Source of the DNA: Planctomycetaceae bacterium
GTDB taxonomy: Bacteria; Planctomycetota; Planctomycetia; Pirellulales; Pirellulaceae
Assembly: GCA_007121535.1 (NCBI GenBank)
Contig: SKKK01000186.1
Span: forward strand, 1 to 56,728
DNA: 56,728 nt
Reading direction: 5' to 3'
Shown here: piece by piece, positions 26,601-32,640 of the stretch
Position numbering within the stretch: the stretch's first letter is position 1
Layout of the letters: every line of letters starts with the position of its first letter
Notes under the pieces: model-generated
The model's database searches: none
Told to the model about the DNA's origin: nothing
Seen by the model: only the letters and a program-made list of their open reading frames with translations
Program-made: the position numbers and the translations under genes

Positions 26601-27531
26601 TCCCAATGGAGGTAGATTCGGGTTCATCGTGCAGGCGCCTATCGTGTCAACTCAACGAATGAAGAATGTCAGGACCGTGCTACGAAAAAATTGCGATCTG
26701 CTGCTTTGTTCCACCTACGACGATCGCCCAAGTAAGCTGTTTGATGGAATGCACCATTGTCGCCTTGCGATTCTTCTAGCACGAGTGGGCAGGTCGGCAA
26801 GACAATGCAGCATTGCCACCACTCGGTATCACAAATGGTACAAAGAGGAACGCGCTCACGTTTTTCCGACAGTTCGCTACATTTTTCTTCCAAAGAACTT
26901 TTGCAGCGACATTATCCCGAAGTTTCGATCGCAAGATGAGATCGAAATATACAGAATCGTACGGAATATGCCGAGGAGCCTTGGTGAAATGTTTAGTTCG
27001 GTCGAAACGGATCATCGCATCTTCTACAAGATAACCGGTGTCGGGCATTGGTTTACATTCACCCTCAGCCCACCGAAGTTCTGGCGTGATGGACGGGAGG
27101 AGAGTTCGACTCGAGAGAGTAGCGTTTCGTTTTCCAGCCCATTACATCGCGACACAGCGTATTGTTGCTTATATAGCACATTACATTACTGGCTTTATCA
27201 AATTCGAACGAACTGCCGCGATTTCAATCCGTCAGATCTGGGGCATTTACCGATTCCCGAATCTGTTTTTCGAGGCGTGGGCGACTTTCGAACGCTGTCC
27301 AAGAAGATAATGAATCGCCTCATGGAGACATCCACTGTCGGTTCTGCGACATATGCAGTTGGTGGGGCTGTAACGTACCAGCGATTCACACCGAAACTCG
27401 CCAAGGAATTCTTTGATAAAACCGACGAAATCCTCGCTAGGGAGATCGGATTATCCGACAGGCAACTTGACTTCATCCTCAACTATGACATCAAATACCG
27501 CCTAGGGCAGGATAGCGAAGGGAGCACCTGA
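23632..27531 (+). CDS. Eco57I-like N6-adenine methyltransferase with inserted AlbA_2 domain
   Basis: This protein has 1299 residues; GGAGG precedes the ATG. Residues 1-175 form a conserved N-terminal domain (LFTQELGWDR, LSVIAEKRR, HEHLIVF, FTLEEEEGLT) also present in the sigma-like protein four kilobases downstream. The methyltransferase core has GAYYTKEDI (about 340), SAM-binding DPTCGSGAF (about 518), GVDIMEEAVEICKLRL, and the catalytic NPPY (about 952). Between motif I and GVDIMEEA lies an AlbA_2/Schlafen-type insert at about 566-723 (ATVEFKSTARWD, LLIGVEDNG, RFWVRVGNSKREL). The C-terminal about 340 residues probably recognise the target sequence; their coding region is visibly richer in A/T than the rest, suggesting an exchanged specificity domain. 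It probably marks host DNA and may also take part in cleavage. Confidence 0.93.
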   Translation: MTLNLARVRKCLKDCDLVGLFTQELGWDRHAGDLLVNVGHEEYPLSVIAEKRRMFAYECPARDGEGIPDYGTRRKIERQVARTVHEHLIVFTDADRSTQLWQWVKREPARPTACREHTYHISQPGDALIQKLAAIEFTLEEEEGLTVVDVAGRTRAAFDMDRVTRRFYDRFKTEHTAFLKFIKGISTEDNRQWYASLMLNRLMFVYFIQKKGFLDGDPDYLRNRLRMMRQLRGKDKFLSFYRHFLLRLFHEGLGSPNRNVELDELLGNVPFMNGGLFDVHELEEHNPDIAIADNAFEKLFDFFDAYSWHLDERPLRNDNEINPDVLGYIFEKYVNQKQMGAYYTKEDITDYIAKNTIIPCVFAKAQRDCPVGFESDSPVWALLSDDPDRYIYPAVRHGVLGEEGNVIPLPEAIASGVDDVSRRERWNEPAESPYALPTETWREHVARRTRCLEIRDKLAAGKVHEIDDLITLNLDICQFALDAIQNCEGPAVLRAFYYAIAGRMPEKSNQHFRPGISVLDPTCGSGAFLFAALNILEPLYDACLQRMQSFLEEEKPPTVPSIADEIKATIAAGESATVEFKSTARWDVHQKCPNKVMERVIVESVAAFLNTKGGTLLIGVEDNGVIFGLESDYRVWGKKGNRDLFENWLLTRLTDHFGKSSATLLAVDFGRIDGKEVCRVIVQPSPTAVYLKEGNTDRFWVRVGNSKRELSTSDAVKYIKQRFDDQPSPPPYVPLVAPATMVTGRVRHRQFQRILAQAADHPNQRYFILKSIIIGNLFGVDIMEEAVEICKLRLFLKLVAQVETANQIEPLPDIDFNIRAGNTLVGFTSLEDVERAMTRDLSGQKRLLTGDDRQALDDIRERAHVADRAYQLFRQQQTKLGGAVSYEDKQELRRRLTELSSELDAYLAHDYGVDPTKLKVYTSWKNSHQPFHWLAEFYGSMKEGGFDVVIGNPPYVEYSKVRRTYRIRKFATELCGNLYAMCTERSLEVLPNGGRFGFIVQAPIVSTQRMKNVRTVLRKNCDLLLCSTYDDRPSKLFDGMHHCRLAILLARVGRSARQCSIATTRYHKWYKEERAHVFPTVRYIFLPKNFCSDIIPKFRSQDEIEIYRIVRNMPRSLGEMFSSVETDHRIFYKITGVGHWFTFTLSPPKFWRDGREESSTRESSVSFSSPLHRDTAYCCLYSTLHYWLYQIRTNCRDFNPSDLGHLPIPESVFRGVGDFRTLSKKIMNRLMETSTVGSATYAVGGAVTYQRFTPKLAKEFFDKTDEILAREIGLSDRQLDFILNYDIKYRLGQDSEGST

Positions 27532-27532
27532 A

Positions 27533-28210
27533 ATGACGGCGCAAGACCGAATCCGGCGCATTCTCGAAGACCTCGAGGCTGTGCGCGAAAACTTGCTCGC
27601 CTTGTCCGATGACATCTGGCTCAGTATCGAACACAACGATTCGGACGCTCTTGAAGAGGGCGTTCAGTTCAAGCGGACGTACAACGAGAAGATGGCGGCG
27701 TTCGACGCGCTGGCGACCGAACTATCGGCGCTGGTCCAGCAGTTTACCGAGGTGCGACTCGAGGCCGGTGAGCAGACCGGCGCGGAGGACGAGTCGGAGA
27801 ATGTCAGGATCATTCAAGAGTTGAACCGCGACGAGCCGCATGGTATCGGGGAAGATTTCACATACAAGCGGCCCTACGGCTTCATCCTCGATGGCCAAGC
27901 GGCGACCGGGATAACGACGTGGCGGCGGTTGCATGAGCTGCTCTGCCGACAACTCCTTCGTCGCGATACGGATCGATTCCGCGCATTGAAGGAGCACGCA
28001 CAGTTTATCAGCAACCGCGGTCACCACGCCTTCACCGACTCACCCGAGCAGCTTCGTCACGCTTCCCAAGTGGGCGAAGGCATGTACGCCGAGGTGAACC
28101 TGTCGGCCAACTCGATCCGTGACTTGATGCGCAGATTGCTTTCGGTATTCGAGATCCCGGAGAATCGCCTGCAAATCTTCTTGCGCGAGGACCGTGACGC
28201 AGGTGCATAG
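27533..28210 (+). CDS. Helical defence-operon protein of unknown function
   Basis: This protein has 225 residues and starts one base after the methyltransferase stop. It is mostly charged helices: DRIRRILEDLEAVRENLLALSDDIW, then a likely coiled coil (KMAAFDALATELSALVQQF), an acidic linker, and a compact C-terminal half (YKRPYGFILDG, TTWRRLHELLCRQLLRRD, RGHHAFTDSPEQLR). The last about 30 residues (IRDLMRRLLSVFEIP...LQIFLREDRDAG) are preserved in the deleted second locus at 36980-37076, so the gene is a regular member of this operon type. I recognise no enzyme motif. It may be an adaptor between helicase and methyltransferase. Confidence 0.85.
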   Translation: MTAQDRIRRILEDLEAVRENLLALSDDIWLSIEHNDSDALEEGVQFKRTYNEKMAAFDALATELSALVQQFTEVRLEAGEQTGAEDESENVRIIQELNRDEPHGIGEDFTYKRPYGFILDGQAATGITTWRRLHELLCRQLLRRDTDRFRALKEHAQFISNRGHHAFTDSPEQLRHASQVGEGMYAEVNLSANSIRDLMRRLLSVFEIPENRLQIFLREDRDAGA

Positions 28211-28246
28211 ATAGGGGTACGATTCTCCAATCGTGAATGAAATCCG

Positions 28247-29620
28247 ATGAGCGAAATCACCAAGTATCTGAATCAACATCGATTCACAGATCTCTTCATC
28301 GAGATTCTGGGTTGGGATCGTGCTTCCGGCCACGTCAGTTTCGCAGTAGACGGACGCAGCGTCCGTCTATCGGTGATCTCGCAAAAAAGGGGCCTTCAAG
28401 TCTTGCATGTCACGACCAATCATCTGACATTGATCGATCGTGGCCTTCTTCGGCGTATGCAGCGCACCGTTTCTAAATTGATTCATGAGCACGTCCTGAT
28501 CTGCTCGTGCGAAGTCCCAAGAAAGCAAGTCTGGCTTTGGGCCGTGCGTCGGGAGGACGGTCGCCGTCTTCGCCACCGTGAGCATCCGTTCTTCTCCGAT
28601 TCACCGCCGCCTCGCTTGCTGAACCGTCTGGAACTCCTTCGGTTCACCTTGGATGAAGAGGAAGACATCACCCTGATCGATGCGTTTCGGCGAGTGCGTG
28701 ATGTGCTGGACACCAAGGCCGAACTGAACTTGTTCGCCAACAAGCCCTGGTATGCCGCCCGAAGCGACGAACTAGCTCGAGCGATGCAGGAGGGCGGCGA
28801 CGACGAGCTGAGTGCCTTCCTTCAATTTCATCGTCCGTTGGTCACCTGGGCTGTTCGTCCGTTGCTGCACCTGTACCACGGATGCCAGGAGGACGCCGAA
28901 CAGTCCGGGATGATTGGACTCTTACACGCGGCTCGACGGTTTCAGCCTGATCGGGGCTTTCAGTTTTCAAGCTATGCTACCCGGTGCATCCAGGGATACT
29001 GCAAACAAGACGCACCGCTTTGGTTCAGTCCCATCCGCGTACCAACGAACGCCTTTTGGCCGTGTTCCAAGCTGAAGCGAAAGCTCCAGCGGGTCCTGGC
29101 CGGTGGCGGTCCGCAAGCCGTAGCTGCCTATCTTCGGCGACTGCGGCAACATGATGCCAACCTGACAGAGGCATGGAACCGGGTTCAGATCGTCGAAAAC
29201 GTTCGGTCTTTGTCGCACCCAAGCGAGCCCGAGTATTGGCAGGCGAGACGTCTCATCGATCCCAATGGATTTCTCACCGACGATCTAGCCCGCAGGGAAC
29301 TCGCGGCCGCGGTGGACGATGCAGTGTCGCAGCTTCGACCACGCGATGCCGCGTTCGTCCGACTTAAGTACGGATTCGCGGGCGACGAACTGACACTCGA
29401 AGAAATCGGCAGGCAGCACGGCGTATCACGAGAGCGAGTAAGACAACGATTGCTCAGGGTCCTTCCGAAATTGGAAAGAATCCTAGCGGGATTGGGTGTG
29501 CGAGCGACGGAAGACCGGCGTACAGAAGAAGAACTGGAGGAAAACGGGTCGATTGCCGATGCCCCAAGCCATTTTCAGTTCGACGTGGAGACCAGTGTGC
29601 CATGCGCAAATGGAACGTAG
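28247..29620 (+). CDS. Sigma-70-like protein fused to the methyltransferase-type N-domain
   Basis: This protein has 457 residues. Residues 1-157 align by eye with the N-terminus of the methyltransferase in the same operon: LFIEILGWDRASG versus LFTQELGWDRHAG, LSVISQKRG versus LSVIAEKRR, IHEHVLI versus VHEHLIV, RFTLDEEEDITLID versus EFTLEEEEGLTVVD. Residues of about 185-265 are sigma-70 region 2 (DAEQSGMIGLLHAARRF, DRGFQFSSYATRCIQGY), followed by IRVP. Residues of about 352-412 are region 4 with a textbook helix-turn-helix (LTLEEIGRQHGVSRERVRQ). Region 1.2 is absent, a region 3 is unclear, and the tail is acidic. It lies 36 bases after the 225-residue gene, and its last 19 bases overlap the DprA-like gene. 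It may redirect RNA polymerase, or may use sigma folds to recognise DNA within the defence complex. Confidence 0.88.
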   Translation: MSEITKYLNQHRFTDLFIEILGWDRASGHVSFAVDGRSVRLSVISQKRGLQVLHVTTNHLTLIDRGLLRRMQRTVSKLIHEHVLICSCEVPRKQVWLWAVRREDGRRLRHREHPFFSDSPPPRLLNRLELLRFTLDEEEDITLIDAFRRVRDVLDTKAELNLFANKPWYAARSDELARAMQEGGDDELSAFLQFHRPLVTWAVRPLLHLYHGCQEDAEQSGMIGLLHAARRFQPDRGFQFSSYATRCIQGYCKQDAPLWFSPIRVPTNAFWPCSKLKRKLQRVLAGGGPQAVAAYLRRLRQHDANLTEAWNRVQIVENVRSLSHPSEPEYWQARRLIDPNGFLTDDLARRELAAAVDDAVSQLRPRDAAFVRLKYGFAGDELTLEEIGRQHGVSRERVRQRLLRVLPKLERILAGLGVRATEDRRTEEELEENGSIADAPSHFQFDVETSVPCANGT

Positions 29621-30288
29621 CGATGGAAATGTCGTCAGGTGATGCCGCGTATCCTTGTGCATTACGCGAGCGAGGACTGTCCGACAGGTATCCGCACATC
29701 TGGGCATACGGCGATTTGACGCTGTTGTCGCAGCCATTGCTTTCCTTCTTCTGTTCCGCCCAGTGCCCCGGAAGCCTGATCCTCGACGCCTACGACCTTG
29801 CAAGAGAACTGCGAGACGCTGCGGTCCCGGTCATTAGCGGCTTTCACTCGCCTATCGAAAAAGAGTGTTTCGATCTGCTTGTGGGCGGCTCACAACCAGT
29901 TATTGTTTCCCCCGCCCGCGGTATCGCGCGGATGCGCGTTCCCAGTGGATGGCGCGAGCACTTGGAAGCCGGAAGATTATTGATTTTGTCAACGTTTGCC
30001 CCGGAAAACCAGACGCCACGTACTGCCCTGGCTCGGCGTCGCAACGAATTCGTCGCCGCATTGTCGCAGGAGTGTTTCGTTGCCCACGCTGCAGCCCGCA
30101 GTAAAACGCTGGATTTTTGCCGACAGCAACTTGCGGCCAAGAAGAGAATACTCACCATCGATCGCCCCGAGAACGAGCCACTAATGAATCTAGGTGCCGA
30201 CGGCCTAACGGTCAACCAGATCGTCCAACGGTGGTCGAACCCAACCCCAGCAACCGAAAAGCGCGTCAGTAAGCAGCCACAGCCATGA
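29602..30288 (+). CDS. DprA-like DNA-processing protein
   Basis: This protein has 228 residues. It shows a DprA/Smf Rossmann core: AVPVISGFHSPIEKECFDLL, a second strand VIVSPARG, LILSTFAP, the ARRRNEFVAALSQ helix, and a C-terminal TIDRPENEPLMNLGA. It lacks the long winged-helix tail and the N-terminal SAM-like part of competence DprA, so it is a short, defence-type version. DprA proteins bind single-stranded DNA and load recombinase. It overlaps the sigma-like gene by 19 bases and is last in the operon. A broken homologue closes the second, deleted locus (38770-39044), which suggests it is a constant part of the system. Confidence 0.82.
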   Translation: MRKWNVAMEMSSGDAAYPCALRERGLSDRYPHIWAYGDLTLLSQPLLSFFCSAQCPGSLILDAYDLARELRDAAVPVISGFHSPIEKECFDLLVGGSQPVIVSPARGIARMRVPSGWREHLEAGRLLILSTFAPENQTPRTALARRRNEFVAALSQECFVAHAAARSKTLDFCRQQLAAKKRILTIDRPENEPLMNLGADGLTVNQIVQRWSNPTPATEKRVSKQPQP

Positions 30289-30396
30289 CCCCGCATCCGC
30301 TTCTCATATTTCCATTCGCGTCGCAAAGCCCCATTCCATCCGAGTTCCCCAAAAACTCACGGCCGCCTTGCACGAATGACCGTTCTAGACCAAGAT

Positions 30397-31491
30397 TTAA
30401 CCTTGAGACTCAGTTCCCCTAACGTGCAATTTCCTCGAACGTCGTGGTGTACTCGCACTGTTACGAATCGCGAGTATATGCCGGCCAACATGTTCCGCCA
30501 ATTTCACGGGTACTGCATTGCCAATCTGGATCGCGATGTGCTTGTTGGAGCCATAGAAGACGTATTCATCATCGAATGTTTGCAAACTCGCCGCTTCCCG
30601 AAGCGAGATTGCGCGATCTTGCGATGGATGACCATACCGTCCGTTGGAAATGCTGTGACAGCGTCCGGTGAGTGCCGGAGCCGGCTTATCCCACCACATT
30701 CGTCCATAGACATCGGAATGGCCGTGGTAGTCAGAGCTATGGCACTCCAGGACTAAATGAGCGGGCCAAGACCGCCGATCCCCACCGTTTTTCGGAGTAC
30801 AACGCAGTCTCTCCATGTTGATTGCGGAGATGTCGGCCGAGACATGATTGGCTATCGACGGATGCTGCTGTCCGGCGCGAATCCGAGGATACTGGCAAAT
30901 GGTTTCGCGAACGGTTCGAAACGGCAGCAGTCCGGGACCGCAAATCTTTGGGGGAAGCGAAGGCGTAATTCCACGCATCGCAATGAGTATGTATCTCCGC
31001 CGATTCTGGGGAACGCCATACGACTTGGCGTCGACAATTCCCTCCTCATATTCATAGCCGCAATCTTCAAGGGTTCTGATGAAGCGCCGATAGGTGCTGT
31101 ACCCCGGCACCCTTCTGATACCCGGAACATTCTCGATGAAGACTTGGCCCGGCAAGAACTCTCGGACGAACTCGGAGAACGAGCCGAGTAGTGTGCCGAC
31201 AGGCCCTTTGTCCGATCGCTTCCTTTGCTGGGAAAACGGCTGGCAAGGTGCACACCCGGCAAAGAGCAAGTCGTCAGACTCGACGTTTTTCGAGTATTGC
31301 AGGATTTGTTGGTACCGGACGTCGCGAACATCCACTGTCAGGAAGGAAACCGACGGATTGTTACGCACGTACGTCTGACGGCACCGGTCATCGGAGTCGA
31401 GCCCCAGGACGACGGAAACCCCGGAATTTAATAGTCCTCTCGTGAGCCCTCCGGCTCCACAGAAGAAATCCACCGCAATCATTGCCGCCAT
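30397..31491 (-). CDS. DNA (cytosine-5) methyltransferase
   Basis: This protein has 364 residues, normal for a stand-alone C5 methylase. Motif I is DFFCGAGG (8-15). Motif IV is APCQPFS, with catalytic Cys83. Motif VI is ENV (120-122) and motif VIII is QNRRR (162-166). A target-recognition stretch follows, then motifs IX/X (RECH-like ISLREAASLQTFDD, IQIGNAVP). It transfers a methyl group from SAM to cytosine C5. It is the last gene of the ATPase-receiver-methylase operon, starting six bases after the receiver gene stop, and converges with the DprA-like gene. ATG at 31482 is an alternative start. The Vsr endonuclease 3.4 kb away fits repair of T:G mismatches made by 5-methylcytosine deamination. 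Confidence 0.95.
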   Translation of the reverse strand: MAAMIAVDFFCGAGGLTRGLLNSGVSVVLGLDSDDRCRQTYVRNNPSVSFLTVDVRDVRYQQILQYSKNVESDDLLFAGCAPCQPFSQQRKRSDKGPVGTLLGSFSEFVREFLPGQVFIENVPGIRRVPGYSTYRRFIRTLEDCGYEYEEGIVDAKSYGVPQNRRRYILIAMRGITPSLPPKICGPGLLPFRTVRETICQYPRIRAGQQHPSIANHVSADISAINMERLRCTPKNGGDRRSWPAHLVLECHSSDYHGHSDVYGRMWWDKPAPALTGRCHSISNGRYGHPSQDRAISLREAASLQTFDDEYVFYGSNKHIAIQIGNAVPVKLAEHVGRHILAIRNSASTPRRSRKLHVRGTESQG

Positions 31492-31497
31492 CCCGTC

Positions 31498-32613
31498 TTA
31501 CGATCTATCCCATGCCTGAATAACCGCATCAACCCAACCTTGATTGTCGCACGGCGGTGCTCCGGGTCGGCCCGTAACCTGCAAGTAGTTCCACGCCACC
31601 TGTTCGCGAAACGGACTGTCAATCGACGCTACGCGCACGAATCCTTTGCCTTCATCCGCAAAATCACCGATATTCTCCAACGCGACCAACACCAAATCGC
31701 GCAGATTCACCGCCATCGACGGAAAAATGTTCGGATACTCGGGCAGCAAAAGGTAACCGTCGGCATAACACTCGTTCAGCAACGCAGGAAGTTTGTTCTT
31801 GAGTTTGGAGGCGCCCGTATTCGACGCCAGGTTGGCCCCCTTCGTGAAGAACAGTCTCCAGTCGCAACACGCGGCAACGAGAGCTGATTTAACCTTTGGC
31901 CCTTGACTTCGGACCATGTCGCACGTGGGCGTTATGACGACACGATACGCTGTAGGATCGGTTGGAGACTTCTCTCGTTCTCGAATAAGATCTGCCATCA
32001 TCAGGTCCGGTTCGAGTGGAGGAATAATGTACTTTTCCCAATTGGCCAACCGGCGATCCTCGGCGATGACGTCATGATCCAACACGGCGGCGATTCGTCG
32101 ACGGGCCGCCCTCATGAGCATATCGCGTCGAACCTCTTCATCTGTTTCTCCGGCAAATACGTGGACGGAAACATCTTTGAGGACCTGCTGGAGAGTTTCC
32201 AGTATTCGGTCTTCGACGGCATGAATTCCGTTCACGTGGGAGGAAAACCCGCCAACAATGCCTATCACTTCCTGATCCGTGCCGGGCCCTTTCGCCACCA
32301 AGCGGACAAACGGATGCTCCGAGGGTAGTTGATGCTCGATGCTCTCGGCACGTGCCGTGTAAACCACGATCGGGCAAAAACGTCGGGCCCACACTTCCTC
32401 CCAAATGCCAGATCCGGGGAATTGCGTCCGATCCGATTCGTCGAGCGCCAAATCGAGGATGACGACGTCGGGTTTCGTTCGGGAAAGACGATCAATGGCC
32501 CGGTTGAAGTCGTGCTCAATGCTGAACTCGACGGGTGAAAGCCGTTCCTCCGCAAGTTCTTTCACGGTATCGGCCAAGTCGGAATCGTCTTCGATCATCA
32601 GAAGGTTGAGCAT
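31498..32613 (-). CDS. Receiver-domain protein with unknown C-terminal domain
   Basis: This protein has 371 residues. Residues 1-120 are a canonical response-regulator receiver: acidic pair Asp9/Asp10, phosphoacceptor Asp54 (VVILDLALDE), Thr86 (VYTARAE) and Lys108 (VAKGPG). The remaining about 250 residues contain no DNA-binding helix-turn-helix that I recognise. They include ARRRIAAVLDHD, YRVVITPTCDMV, AACCDWR and a long helical end. It is 27 bases after the ATPase gene and 6 before the C5 methylase, so the three form one operon. Phosphotransfer from the neighbouring kinase-like ATPase is likely; the C-terminal domain may be the effector of this module. Confidence 0.85.
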   Translation of the reverse strand: MLNLLMIEDDSDLADTVKELAEERLSPVEFSIEHDFNRAIDRLSRTKPDVVILDLALDESDRTQFPGSGIWEEVWARRFCPIVVYTARAESIEHQLPSEHPFVRLVAKGPGTDQEVIGIVGGFSSHVNGIHAVEDRILETLQQVLKDVSVHVFAGETDEEVRRDMLMRAARRRIAAVLDHDVIAEDRRLANWEKYIIPPLEPDLMMADLIREREKSPTDPTAYRVVITPTCDMVRSQGPKVKSALVAACCDWRLFFTKGANLASNTGASKLKNKLPALLNECYADGYLLLPEYPNIFPSMAVNLRDLVLVALENIGDFADEGKGFVRVASIDSPFREQVAWNYLQVTGRPGAPPCDNQGWVDAVIQAWDRS

Positions 32614-32640
32614 CGCGTGGTTCCCAGTTTGTGGTATTTG

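Noticed and set aside
20177-30288. DISARM or BREX assignment
   Set aside because: The SNF2 helicase, PLD motif and methyltransferase are reminiscent, but drmA, drmB, pglZ, brxC and brxL equivalents are all missing.
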